64,000 nucleotides of DNA from the NCBI RefSeq assembly GCF_000308615.1, contig NZ_BAGB01000166.1, positions 1-64,000 on the forward strand, written 5' to 3'. The DNA comes from Nocardia jiangxiensis NBRC 101359. GTDB taxonomy: Bacteria; Actinomycetota; Actinomycetes; Mycobacteriales; Mycobacteriaceae. Made by a program: the position numbers and the translations under genes. The notes beneath the pieces are model-generated. The model was given only the letters and a program-made list of their open reading frames with translations. It did not search any database and was not told where the DNA came from. Shown here piece after piece: positions 43,491 to 51,659 of this stretch (position 1 is its first letter; each line of letters opens with the position of its first letter).

Positions 43491-43506
43491 TTGACGTCAT
43501 CGTCAA
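43491..43506. promoter_or_regulatory. Putative operator, TGAC-N6-GTCA class
   Basis: ttgacgtcatcgtcaa is a near-perfect palindrome in the divergent region between the isochorismatase-like and hydratase genes. It covers the alternative start codon of the former. Confidence 0.6.
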
Positions 43507-43593
43507 ATACTATCGAAGGGCGGTCCGGTTCTGATAGACAACAGGAGATTTCCATCCTCATCCGACACGGCCCGGGCTCGGAACGAGCTAGTT

Positions 43594-43607
43594 TGTCATT
43601 ATCGTCA
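43594..43607. promoter_or_regulatory. Putative operator, TGAC-N6-GTCA class (one mismatch)
   Basis: tgtcattatcgtca, with flanking TT and AA, is the second copy in this divergent region, about 50 bases before the hydratase start and 103 bases from the first copy. Confidence 0.55.
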
Positions 43608-43655
43608 AATGGATTCCGGAGTTCGTTGTCGACACCTGCCGGGAAAGGCGCCCGA

Positions 43656-44549
43656 ATGAGTTACCGCTACATCCGCTATGAAACCCTCGAACACGGCCGC
43701 ATCGCACGCATCACCCTGAACCGGCCGCAGGCACGCAACGCCCAGAATCGCGGCATGCTCGTGGAATTGGGCGAGGCGTTCGCGCGTGCCGAATCCGACG
43801 ACACGGTGCGGGTGGTGATTCTGCGCGGCGACGGGCCGGCGTTCTCGGCCGGGCACGATCTGGGTACCGCCGAGAGCATCGCCGAACGCGAACCGGGCCC
43901 CGGCCGGCATCCGAGCTTCCAATGCAACGGGGGCACCCTCGACGGCGCCGAGTCGCGGGTGCGCCAGGAGTGGCACTACTACTTCGAGAACACCAAGCGC
44001 TGGCGGCAGCTGCGCAAGATCACCATCGCCCAGGTGCACGGCAAGGTGCTGTCGGCGGGACTCATGCTGGCCTGGTGCTGCGATCTCATCGTGGCCGCCG
44101 AGGACACCGCGTTCGCCGACGTCGTCGGCACCCGGCTGGGCATGTGCGGTGTCGAATACTTCGCCCACCCATGGGAATTCGGCCCGCGCAAGGCCAAAGA
44201 GCTACTGCTGACCGGTGATTCGATCGACGCCGAGCAGGCGTACGCGCTCGGGATGGTGAGCAAGGTCTTCCCCGCCGAGACCCTGTCGGAGCGGACGGTC
44301 GAATTCGCGGCCCGCATCGGCAAGGTGCCGTCGATGGCGGCCCTGCTGATCAAGGATTCGGTCAACCAGGCACAGGACGCCCAGGGCTTCAGCACGGCCC
44401 TGGACGCCTGCTTCACGATCCATCAGCTCAACCACGCCCACTGGAGTGAGATCTCGCGCGGCGAAACCCCGGTCGGCACGGTCGATTACGGACTTCAGGA
44501 CTGGCGGGCGGCACCCGCGCTGCGGCCCGCGGCCAAGAACACCCCCTGA
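43656..44549 (+). CDS. Enoyl-CoA hydratase family protein
   Basis: A 297-residue crotonase. The first oxyanion segment is PAFSAGHDLGTAES, the second HGKVLSAGLMLAWCCDLIVAAE. The insertion after the first (REPGPGRHPSFQCNGGTL) and the C-terminal extension make it longer than classical hydratases. The start at 43656 (MSYRYIRYETLEHGRIARI) fits the family; the frame extends far upstream through the operators but has no coding character there. It may hydrate a ring-derived or branched enoyl-CoA. Confidence 0.88.
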   Translation: MSYRYIRYETLEHGRIARITLNRPQARNAQNRGMLVELGEAFARAESDDTVRVVILRGDGPAFSAGHDLGTAESIAEREPGPGRHPSFQCNGGTLDGAESRVRQEWHYYFENTKRWRQLRKITIAQVHGKVLSAGLMLAWCCDLIVAAEDTAFADVVGTRLGMCGVEYFAHPWEFGPRKAKELLLTGDSIDAEQAYALGMVSKVFPAETLSERTVEFAARIGKVPSMAALLIKDSVNQAQDAQGFSTALDACFTIHQLNHAHWSEISRGETPVGTVDYGLQDWRAAPALRPAAKNTP

Positions 44550-44585
44550 CGACCACGGCGGACCACGGCCCCGCACGAACCGATC

Positions 44586-44606
44586 GCCGCCGGAAATTCC
44601 GGCGGC
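44586..44606. terminator. Hairpin between convergent hydratase and thioesterase genes
   Basis: gccgccgg and ccggcggc arms around aaatt, in an 83-base convergent gap. Confidence 0.55.
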
Positions 44607-44632
44607 GCTTCAGGTTTCATTTCTGCGGCGAT

Positions 44633-45454
44633 TCAGATCTTGGCGAGGGGCTTGCCGGGAGGCGGCTCCCGGAACAGGGATTCCTGAGCCAGGGTGGCGA
44701 CCGTGGCGCCGTCGGCCCGGCGGACCGTGCCGGTGTACAGGCCCCGCCCTCCGGCCACGGTCCGCGGGATCAGGTCCACCATCACCCACTCGTCCAGGCG
44801 CGCCGGGCGATGGAACCACACGCTGTGGTCCAGCGTCGAGCCCGCCCACTGCGCACCGCCCGGCACATCCACCAGACCGCTGGACGTATCGGACAGGTAG
44901 GTCAGCACGCAGGCGTGCACGAGCGGCGAGTCCGGCAGCTCGACCGCGCTGCGCGCCCAGAACAGGCTGGGCCACGGCGTCGACGGGGTCCGCTGCGGGG
45001 GCACCCTCGCCCGCATCGACCACATACGCTCGAATTCCCATTCGGGCAGCAGTTCCGGCGGCGCGATATCGGGCATCGGCTCGACCTCGTGGTCCGCGTC
45101 GTGGCGCGGCACCGCGAACGACGCGGACATCGTGAAGATGACCTCGCCGTCCTGCAACGCGGTCACCCGGCGCGCCGAATACGACCGGCCGTCACGGTCC
45201 CGGTCGACCCGGTACACCACCGGCCGCGCCGCGCTGCCCCCGCGCAGGTAGTAGCAGTGCAGCGAATGCGGCAACCGGCCCTGCGGCACCGTCCGCCCGG
45301 CGGCGTGCAGGGCCTGCGCGGCGACCTGCCCGCCGTACAGCGAGAACGGCTCGTCGAAGAGCACGACCGAACGATGCAGATCGCGATCGATCTGCTCCAC
45401 CTCCAGCAGATCCAGCAGGGTCGCAGACGTTATCGGTACCGACTCCAGCGACAT
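44633..45454 (-). CDS. Acyl-CoA thioesterase II (TesB-like)
   Basis: A 273-residue double hot-dog thioesterase. The N-terminal domain reads DRDLHRSVVLFDEPFSLYGGQVAAQALHAAGRTVP and HSLHCYYLRGGSAARPVVYRVDRDRDGRSYSARRV, the TesB signature. The C-terminal domain includes STLDHSVWFHRP and the end GATVATLAQESLFR. It releases free acids from acyl-CoAs, preventing CoA trapping. ATG 45454 is chosen by alignment with the family; the upstream frame is not coding-like. It follows the amidohydrolase after a terminator. Confidence 0.9.
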   Translation of the reverse strand: MSLESVPITSATLLDLLEVEQIDRDLHRSVVLFDEPFSLYGGQVAAQALHAAGRTVPQGRLPHSLHCYYLRGGSAARPVVYRVDRDRDGRSYSARRVTALQDGEVIFTMSASFAVPRHDADHEVEPMPDIAPPELLPEWEFERMWSMRARVPPQRTPSTPWPSLFWARSAVELPDSPLVHACVLTYLSDTSSGLVDVPGGAQWAGSTLDHSVWFHRPARLDEWVMVDLIPRTVAGGRGLYTGTVRRADGATVATLAQESLFREPPPGKPLAKI

Positions 45455-45516
45455 CTCACACCTTTCTCGGCGCACACCTTCGCGCCGGGCCGACGGGGCC
45501 GGCCGCACACCGGCGT

Positions 45517-45550
45517 GTGCCACGCCGCCGGTCCTACCGCGGCGTGGCAC
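45517..45550 (-). terminator. Hairpin after the amidohydrolase gene
   Basis: Perfect 12-base arms gtgccacgccgc and gcggcgtggcac around a 10-base loop, 13 bases beyond the amidohydrolase stop. Confidence 0.65.
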
Positions 45551-45563
45551 AGGGTATTTCGAC

Positions 45564-46778
45564 TTATGCGGGGACCGGCACGCTGTCACCGGCGGGGTTG
45601 CGCACGGGCAGACCGAGCAGACGGCGCGCGTTGTCGCCCATGAAATCGCGGGTGCGCCGCTCGTCCATGCCCTCGGCGTATTTGTAGAACCCACGCGGTT
45701 CGGCCAGGCCCTCCGGATGCGGGAAGTCCGAGCCGAACAGCACCTTGTCCCAGCCGACGGTGTGCACCACATCGGCGACCTTGCCCTCCCAGAACGGGCT
45801 GACCCAGATGTTGCGGCGGAACACCTCGTGCGGGTGCTCCGGGAATGCCTGCGGCATCTTGGCATAGGTGGCCTCGAAATCGTCGAACAGCGGCTTGATC
45901 CAGGCGCTGCCGTTCTCCACGCTGGCCACGCGCAGCTTCGGGAACCGGGTCAGCGTGCCGTGGCAGATGAGGCTGGTCATCATATCGGCGATCTCGCGGT
46001 GCCCCAACGCGATCCAGCGGAACGCGCTCATTTCCAGATGGCTGTTGGTCTCCGGCGGCTCCCACTGATTGATGTAGCCGTCCAGCGGCGGCTGGCTGGC
46101 GTGGAAGACCACCGGGATACCCGCCTGCTCGACATCGCTCCAGAACGGGTCGAACTCCGGCAGCGCCGGCGAGCGCCAGCCACGCAGGCCCTTGACCGGC
46201 GCCGGCTTCATCAACACCACCTTGGCCCCGTTCTCCACGACGTAGGCCAGTTCGCGGCGGGCGTCCTCGACCAGGGCCGCGCTGATCACCGGCGTCATGA
46301 ACAGGCGGTTCTGGTGGGTGTAGCCCCAGGTGTCGAGCATCCACCGGTTCAGTGCGTGGATCACCGCGACCACCAGTTCGGGGTCCTCGGCCGCGGAGTG
46401 CTCGACCAAATTCGCCAGCGTCGGATAGACCAGCGCCTCATCGACGCCCTGCCGGTCGAGTTCGGCGATGCGGGGTCCGGGCTCCCGGAACGACGGTTCG
46501 GCATCGATGCCGATCGACAGCTCGCGCAGCGATTTACCCTCGGCGTTGCGGCCGGCGAAGAACTTCTCCCACGAACCCGGCGCGGCCACCCGGTCGAATG
46601 TCGGATTCGGGATGTATTCGGTGATCCGGCCAAGGATCGCGATCCGCGCCGCATTCCCGACCTTCACGAATTGCACTGCGCGGTGGTACTTCTCGGGCAG
46701 ATGGCGAGTCAGCGCCTCCGGCGTCTCGTACATGTGCTGATCGGCGTCGAATATCGGCGCGTCGGTGAACTGCGTCAT
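45564..46778 (-). CDS. Amidohydrolase family protein (ACMSD-like TIM barrel)
   Basis: A 404-residue metal-dependent hydrolase or decarboxylase. The first metal site is FDADQHMYETP (His), later His is in PVVFHASQPP, and the last Asp is in LFGSDFPHPEGLAEP. The family includes decarboxylases and hydrolases of cyclic substrates. It differs in sequence from the pair-associated amidohydrolases at 7836 and 49007 and has no small partner. The start at MTQFTDAPIFDADQH is the family start. Upstream lies a TGAC-N6-GTCA operator at 46847. Confidence 0.88.
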   Translation of the reverse strand: MTQFTDAPIFDADQHMYETPEALTRHLPEKYHRAVQFVKVGNAARIAILGRITEYIPNPTFDRVAAPGSWEKFFAGRNAEGKSLRELSIGIDAEPSFREPGPRIAELDRQGVDEALVYPTLANLVEHSAAEDPELVVAVIHALNRWMLDTWGYTHQNRLFMTPVISAALVEDARRELAYVVENGAKVVLMKPAPVKGLRGWRSPALPEFDPFWSDVEQAGIPVVFHASQPPLDGYINQWEPPETNSHLEMSAFRWIALGHREIADMMTSLICHGTLTRFPKLRVASVENGSAWIKPLFDDFEATYAKMPQAFPEHPHEVFRRNIWVSPFWEGKVADVVHTVGWDKVLFGSDFPHPEGLAEPRGFYKYAEGMDERRTRDFMGDNARRLLGLPVRNPAGDSVPVPA

Positions 46779-46846
46779 GGGATGTCCCCTATCCGAAAAC
46801 GGCTGCTGCAGTGTGGCTACTGCGTCGACCTCCACAGTAGGTGTTT

Positions 46847-46864
46847 CTTGACGAAAGTGTCAAG
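46847..46864. promoter_or_regulatory. Putative operator, TGAC-N6-GTCA class
   Basis: cttgacgaaagtgtcaag has 6-base perfect arms CTTGAC and GTCAAG. It lies in the divergent gap between the amidohydrolase (minus, 68 bases away) and the hydratase at 47006 (plus). Confidence 0.6.
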
Positions 46865-47005
46865 TTTTCGATAGCTGTTCAGATTCTGCGCACTACATCG
46901 CATACCTCAGGCGATGATCCAACCGTCAACTCTGGCGTCCGTAAGCGACATATAGCAGAATGAGTTAACTGTATCAGGATCGGTTTCGCCGACGAAGGGA
47001 AGACG

Positions 47006-47827
47006 ATGTCCACACACGCGCAGCCCCGGCCGCCCTCGGGCGATTGGCTCGGCACCCCGTATCTACGGTTCGAACGCGAGGGCGTCTTCGCGGTCTGCAC
47101 GGTGGACCGGCCCGAGGCCCGCAATGCGCTGACACCGGCGATGTACTTCGGCCTGCGATACGCGATAAATCGCGTCGACCGCGATCCCGCCGTGGCCGGA
47201 CTCCTGCTGACCGGGACCGGCGACACCTTCGTCCCGGGCGGTGATCTCGGCAAGGGCGGCGTCGACGACTGGCTGGATTTCGAAGCGACCCTCGGCATGG
47301 ATGTCACGCCGTTCGACACGCTGCGCCGTTCGGCCAAGCCCGTGGTATGCGCGGTCAACGGCCTGTGCCAGGGCGGCGGCCTGATGATCGCGATGTGCAG
47401 CGACCTGGCGGTCGTCAGCGACCGGGCGAGTTTCCGGGTCCCGGAACTGTTGCGCGGCATCGCCGATACCTACTACGCCCAGGTGCTCGCTCGCGTCGTC
47501 GGCGCGGTGCGCGCCCGCGACCTGCTGCTCACCGGTCGAACGCTGTCCGCGCAGGAGGCATGGGACTGGGGCCTGGTGTCGCGGGTGGTACCCCATCACG
47601 AACTTCGCAGTGCCGCAACCGAAGCCCTGGCCCAAATCTGCCGCACCGCACCGGCGGCGCGCCGGGAGATCAAGGCCAGCCTGGACGGTTACCTCGGACA
47701 TTTCGCCCGTATCGCGATGGAGTCCAGCCTCGCCGGACCCGAGGCGCTGGAGGGCTTCCACGCCTTCAAGCAGCGTCGCTCACCGGAGTGGGTGCCCGCC
47801 GAACTGCGCCGCGACGGGCGGCTGTGA
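47006..47827 (+). CDS. Enoyl-CoA hydratase/isomerase
   Basis: A 273-residue crotonase. The oxyanion segments are TFVPGGDLGKGG and NGLCQGGGLMIAMCSDLAVVS, followed by FRVPELLRGIADTYYA. The N-terminal DRPEARNALTPAMYFGLR is characteristic. A good site GAAGGGAAG precedes the ATG. It is divergent from the amidohydrolase and convergent with the GntR gene 20 bases further on. Confidence 0.9.
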   Translation: MSTHAQPRPPSGDWLGTPYLRFEREGVFAVCTVDRPEARNALTPAMYFGLRYAINRVDRDPAVAGLLLTGTGDTFVPGGDLGKGGVDDWLDFEATLGMDVTPFDTLRRSAKPVVCAVNGLCQGGGLMIAMCSDLAVVSDRASFRVPELLRGIADTYYAQVLARVVGAVRARDLLLTGRTLSAQEAWDWGLVSRVVPHHELRSAATEALAQICRTAPAARREIKASLDGYLGHFARIAMESSLAGPEALEGFHAFKQRRSPEWVPAELRRDGRL

Positions 47828-47847
47828 CGCTCAGCCGAACGTGACGC

Positions 47848-48645
47848 TCAGTCGAGCAGATCCAGCACGCTGGCGCCCGCGTCGTCACCCAGGACGTAGC
47901 CTTCGGCTTCACCGAGGTGACGACGCCACAGCTCCTCCGCCGCACGCGCATCCCGCTCGCGGACGAGCTCGACGAGCTTGCGATGGGTCCTGCCGGTGTT
48001 GCGCCGGGCCCGCTCGGCGGAGGGACCGCTGTTGGGTTGCAGCGTCACATTGGCGGTCTCGATGATGTGATGCACCATCTCCGAGAGCAGCGTCAGGGTT
48101 TCGTTACCGGCCAGCCGCACCACCAGCTGATGGAATTCGCCGTGCAGCCGGATCGACCCCAGCGGGTCGTCTTCGCTGTCGTAGCGATCCAGCGCCTCGG
48201 TGAGCGCGGCCAGATCGGCCGCGGACCGGCGCAGCGCCAGCCGCCCGACGCTCGGCACCTCGAGCGCGGCGCGGGCTTCGTAGACGTCTTTGACCGAGGC
48301 GCCCTGATATTCGAGGATGAAACCCGCATAGCGGGCGGCGACTTCGCGGCGCGGCGGCTGCACGCGCGCCCCGCCATTGGCGCCGCGGCGGATGACGATC
48401 AGCCGTTCGGACTCGAGCACCCGGTACGCCTCGCGCAGCGTCGGCCGCGACACGCCGAACCGGCTCATCAGCTCCGTCTCCGACGACAGCGCCTCACCTT
48501 CGGGCAACTCGCCCCGGATGATCTGGCGTCGCAGTTCGGCCGCGACGAGTTCGGCCATCTTGGGCACTCGGACACGTTGAGTGGTGCCATAGGCCGGGGA
48601 TCGTTGCGCGTCACGCGCCGCCCCGGCCGTGGAATCGACTGCCAC
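47848..48645 (-). CDS. FadR/GntR-family regulator B
   Basis: A 265-residue GntR/FCD protein closely similar to the regulator at 41147-41911: both share VPKxxExVAAxLRRQI, then GEL, SETELMxRFGVSRPTLREA, RRGAxGG and RYAGxxLxY. The FCD part has HGEFHQLVVRLAGNETLTLL and RTHRKLVELVRERD. GGGAGG lies 5 bases before GTG 48645. The region upstream has a tandem aactatatg/aactatata repeat (48672-48690) that may be its site. Two close paralogs 6 kb apart suggest regulon duplication. Confidence 0.9.
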   Translation of the reverse strand: MAVDSTAGAARDAQRSPAYGTTQRVRVPKMAELVAAELRRQIIRGELPEGEALSSETELMSRFGVSRPTLREAYRVLESERLIVIRRGANGGARVQPPRREVAARYAGFILEYQGASVKDVYEARAALEVPSVGRLALRRSAADLAALTEALDRYDSEDDPLGSIRLHGEFHQLVVRLAGNETLTLLSEMVHHIIETANVTLQPNSGPSAERARRNTGRTHRKLVELVRERDARAAEELWRRHLGEAEGYVLGDDAGASVLDLLD

Positions 48646-48750
48646 ACTTACCTCCCGCCGCCCGAAGAATAAACTATATGAACTATATAATAGTACTATT
48701 TATGCCGGGTCGCCCCGGGGAGGCCGCGCCGATACCGGGCCGGAAGACAT

Positions 48751-48783
48751 CGGGGCGCCCGGCCGATCCGGCCGGGCGCCCCG
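48751..48783 (-). terminator. Hairpin after amidohydrolase/small-protein operon
   Basis: Perfect 15-base arms cggggcgcccggccg and cggccgggcgccccg around a 3-base loop, just past the small-protein stop at 48790. Confidence 0.75.
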
Positions 48784-48789
48784 GTGAAC

Positions 48790-48999
48790 TCAGCGGCTCA
48801 GCGCATCCCTCGCGTACCACATGGCCGACAGCCGCCGGGTCAGCAGTTCGATGGCCGCGCCATCACCACCGGCCGCGGTCAGCGTCGCCAATTCCGCGGT
48901 GACGACCGTGATCTCGTTGTCGAGCCGTTCTGCGGCCTCCCGCTTGGTCAGCAGATCGGTATCGGTCCAATCGTCCGCGGCGATCCGCTCGTCACTCAT
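48790..48999 (-). CDS. Small acidic coiled-coil protein, amidohydrolase partner B
   Basis: A 69-residue protein, MSDERIAADDWTDTDLLTKREAAERLDNEI at the start and LLTRRLSAMWYARDALSR at the end. It aligns along its length with the protein at 7573-7806: the DW-x-D-x-DLLT-xx-EA-x-ERL-xx-EI block and the RRL-x-AM-xxx-RD-x-L end are shared. It lies 7 bases downstream of its amidohydrolase and before a strong terminator, so it is the last gene of a two-gene operon. Function unknown; the repeated pairing implies work with the hydrolase. Confidence 0.8.
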   Translation of the reverse strand: MSDERIAADDWTDTDLLTKREAAERLDNEITVVTAELATLTAAGGDGAAIELLTRRLSAMWYARDALSR

Positions 49000-49006
49000 C
49001 GCGACC

Positions 49007-50191
49007 TCAGCTACTCGCCGCGCCCGCCGGCACCGGAGCGGCCGCGGGCAGATTGTAGAACCGGCGAGCGTTCAACTCGACGATCTTGTGCACCTCGTCG
49101 TCGGGCACGTCGGCGAAGGTCTCCTCGGCGCGCTTGCGGCTGGCCGGCCAGAACGAGTCCGAATGCGGGTAGTCGCATTCCCAGGTGATCCGGTCGACGC
49201 CGATGATGTGGCGATTGGCGATGCCGAAGTCGTCCTCGATGAAGCAGCCGTGGAAATGCCGCTCGAACAACTCCGACGGCGGCACGTCCTGATTGATGTT
49301 CTGGTAGTACCGGTGCTTGCGCCACACGTAGTCGGCGCGCTCGACGATATAGGGCACCCATCCGATACCGCCCTCGGACAGGCCGATCTTGAGTTTCGGA
49401 TGCTTGTGCAGCGTCGGTGCGAACAACCAGTCCGCGGTCGCGTGCATGCTGTTGGTGCCCATCAAGTTGATCATCACCGCGAACGGCGCCTCGGGCGCGA
49501 TCTGCGGAACCGAGGTGGCTCCGCCGCTGCCGAAGTGCTGGCACAGCGGAATGCCGGTTTCCTCGGCGGCCGACAGCACCGGATCCCAGAAATCGGTGTG
49601 CACCGACGGGAGCGCGAGGGCGTGCGGCATATCCGGGAACGAAATCGCCTTCGCCCCCTTGGCCGCGACCCGGTGAATCTCGCGCACCGACTCCTGCGCA
49701 TCCCACAACGGCAGAATGACCACCGGAATCAGGCGCCCCGGCGCGGCCGCGCACCATTCGTCGAGCACGAAATCGTTGTAGGCCCGCACGCACAGCAGCG
49801 CCAGATCCTTGTCCTCGGCCTCGAGAAAGACGGTGCCGCAGAATCGCGGGAACGACGGGAAGCACATCATGGCCTCCACCCCGTCGATATCCATATCGGC
49901 CAGCCGGGCCTTCGGGTCGTAACAGCCGGGGATCATATCGTCGTAGCGGACCGGCTCGAGCCCGTACTCCTCGGGTTTCTTACCCGCCACGGCATTGAGT
50001 CCGATGTAGGGATACGGCCGGCCCTCGTACTCCCAGGACTGGATCGGCGGCAGACCCCCCTCACGCGGGATCTCGATGATGCGCGGACCGAGCTCCCGGA
50101 GGTTGGCCGGTAACCGGTCCTGCCAGACCGTCGGATGTTCGATCAGGTGATCGTCGACGGAGATGAGCTTCATCCAAGGCTGAAGTGGCAT
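49007..50191 (-). CDS. Amidohydrolase family protein, intact paralog of 7836-8824
   Basis: A 394-residue TIM-barrel hydrolase. The first metal site is ISVDDHLIEHP; the middle has MMCFPSFPRFCGTVFLEAEDKDLALLCVRAYNDFVLDEW; a His is in PLCQHFGSGG; the last Asp is in WECDYPHSDSFWPASR. Family members at the intact size act on cyclic carboxylates or amides. It shares the SVDDHLIE start, the WVPY-xx-ER-xx-x-VW-xx-HR-x-YQN block and the WECDYPHSDS end with the disrupted copy. It is followed by the small coiled-coil gene. Upstream is a GATTCA/TGAATC repeat. Confidence 0.9.
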   Translation of the reverse strand: MPLQPWMKLISVDDHLIEHPTVWQDRLPANLRELGPRIIEIPREGGLPPIQSWEYEGRPYPYIGLNAVAGKKPEEYGLEPVRYDDMIPGCYDPKARLADMDIDGVEAMMCFPSFPRFCGTVFLEAEDKDLALLCVRAYNDFVLDEWCAAAPGRLIPVVILPLWDAQESVREIHRVAAKGAKAISFPDMPHALALPSVHTDFWDPVLSAAEETGIPLCQHFGSGGATSVPQIAPEAPFAVMINLMGTNSMHATADWLFAPTLHKHPKLKIGLSEGGIGWVPYIVERADYVWRKHRYYQNINQDVPPSELFERHFHGCFIEDDFGIANRHIIGVDRITWECDYPHSDSFWPASRKRAEETFADVPDDEVHKIVELNARRFYNLPAAAPVPAGAASS

Positions 50192-50208
50192 TGACTACTC
50201 CTCAAAAT

Positions 50209-50240
50209 GATTCAATCTATTTAACTATATGATCTGAATC
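50209..50240. promoter_or_regulatory. Inverted repeat upstream of amidohydrolase
   Basis: Arms gattca and tgaatc, extended by atc/gat with one bulged base, span 32 AT-rich bases directly upstream of the start. Possible operator. Confidence 0.4.
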
Positions 50241-50320
50241 ACGGGCAAGGGTCCGGGACCATCGAGTAGCGAATCTCCACGCAACCAGCCGCCGCACGAG
50301 GGCACGATCCGATCATCCGG

Positions 50321-50338
50321 GCCCGGCCGGGGCCGGGC
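50321..50338 (-). terminator. GC-rich hairpin after SDR gene
   Basis: gcccggcc and ggccgggc arms with a very short loop, 14 bases past the SDR stop. Confidence 0.4.
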
Positions 50339-50351
50339 TCCCGCTACCGGG

Positions 50352-51122
50352 TCACCGCGGGGTGAACCGCTGCGCCCCGTCGAGCCGGATGGTCTCGCCG
50401 TTGAGGTAGGCGTTCTCCAGAATGTGGCGCGCGAGCGCACCGTATTCCTCCGGCTTTCCCAGCCGCCGCGGATTCGGGATGTTGGCGGCGAATTTGGCCA
50501 GCGCCTGCTCGCCCACGGACTCCATGATCGGCGTGCGCATGGTGCCCGGCGCGATGGTGACCACCCGGACGCCCAGCGACCCGAGGTCGCGGGCGGCCAC
50601 GATGGTCATGCCGACCACACCCGCCTTGGCCGCCGAGTAGGCGATCTGACCGATCTGGCCCTCGAAGGCGGCGATACTGGCCGTGGCGACGATCGCGCCG
50701 CGCTGCCCGTCCTCGTCGGGCTCGTTCCCGGCGATGGCCGCCGCCGCGATGCGCAGTACGTTGTAGGTACCGGTCAGATACAGGTCGATGGTCTTGGTGA
50801 AGCCCTGCAGGCTCGCCGGGCTACCGTCCTTGCCGACCACCTTCTCCGCGACGCCGAAACCGCCGTGCGCCACCACCGCGTACCGGAAGGTGCCGAGCTT
50901 TCCGGCCTCGGCCACCGCATTGCGCACACTGTCCTCGTCGGTCACGTCGGTGCGCACGTACTTGGCCTTGACACCGAGGTCGGCAGCGAGTTTCTCGGCC
51001 TTCTCGTCGGCGAGATCGGCGATCACCACCGCGGCGCCGGCCGCGGCGACCTCCCGGACGACGGCCTCGCCGAGTCCGCCCGCACCACCGGTCACCAAGA
51101 CCACACTGTCGGCCAGAGTCAT
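50352..51122 (-). CDS. SDR-family 3-hydroxyacyl-CoA/17-beta-type dehydrogenase
   Basis: A 256-residue SDR resembling HSD10-like enzymes: TGGAGGLGEAVVREVAAAGAAVVIADL cofactor motif, ATASIAAFEGQIGQIAYSAAKAGVVGM with Ser and Tyr-x3-Lys, and APGTMRTPIMESV. These oxidise 3-hydroxyacyl-CoA or hydroxysteroids with NAD. ATG 51122 is preceded by AAGGAGAAG. Monocistronic; 195 bases separate it from the SnoaL-like gene upstream. Confidence 0.9.
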   Translation of the reverse strand: MTLADSVVLVTGGAGGLGEAVVREVAAAGAAVVIADLADEKAEKLAADLGVKAKYVRTDVTDEDSVRNAVAEAGKLGTFRYAVVAHGGFGVAEKVVGKDGSPASLQGFTKTIDLYLTGTYNVLRIAAAAIAGNEPDEDGQRGAIVATASIAAFEGQIGQIAYSAAKAGVVGMTIVAARDLGSLGVRVVTIAPGTMRTPIMESVGEQALAKFAANIPNPRRLGKPEEYGALARHILENAYLNGETIRLDGAQRFTPR

Positions 51123-51269
51123 ATCTTCTCCTTGTCTCGCTCCGATCGCCCGTCGCGACCGCGAGCACCCCGCGGCCACCCGGTCGCGACGATGGGCGAT
51201 ATCACCCCCATAGTAGAATCAGTTATCTAAATATTCTAATTTTGCGGATCGAGCTGATTCGGCGGCCGG

Positions 51270-51303
51270 TGCGCGCGAGCGCCGCGACCGCGGCGTGCGC
51301 GCA
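51270..51303 (-). terminator. Hairpin after TetR/SnoaL operon
   Basis: A GC-rich stem tgcgcgc-(gag)-cgccgcg pairing with cgcggcg-(t)-gcgcgca, 15 bases beyond the SnoaL-like gene stop. Confidence 0.5.
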
Positions 51304-51317
51304 TTCCGGGCGAGCGC

Positions 51318-51659
51318 TCAGGCCGGCGCCGGACCCGCGTTCCAATAGTCGCGGTTGGCGCTGATGCGGCCCTCGCGCAGTGCTCCGACGGACGCGCCAC
51401 GCAAGCCCATCGGCTGCATGATCCATTCCACGACGAACGCATCACCGCTGATCTGACTGCTGACCACGTCGTAGGAGGCCCCGGGCGCCTTCTCCAGCGC
51501 CCCTGCGACGAAAGCCCGTGCCTCGCCGGGGCCGCGGGCGACGTGACCGCTGGGCACATCCTCCAGCACGACGTCCGCATCGAGCACGGCCATGATGGCG
51601 TCGGCGTCACCGGCGTTCCATGCGGCGAAATAGCGTTCGACCGCAGTGGTTTCGGTCAT
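51318..51659 (-). CDS. SnoaL/NTF2-like protein
   Basis: A 113-residue NTF2-like fold protein: VERYFAAWNAGDADAIMAVLDADVVLEDVP, then GPGEARAFVAGAL and AFVVEWIMQPMG. Members include ketosteroid isomerases, polyketide cyclases and hydrolases; no assignment is possible here. It starts in an ATGA overlap with the TetR gene, so it is co-expressed with the regulator. Confidence 0.82.
   Translation of the reverse strand: MTETTAVERYFAAWNAGDADAIMAVLDADVVLEDVPSGHVARGPGEARAFVAGALEKAPGASYDVVSSQISGDAFVVEWIMQPMGLRGASVGALREGRISANRDYWNAGPAPA

Noticed and set aside
43221..43655. N-terminal extension of the hydratase frame
   Set aside because: It crosses the divergent promoter and the antisense of the isochorismatase gene and lacks coding character.
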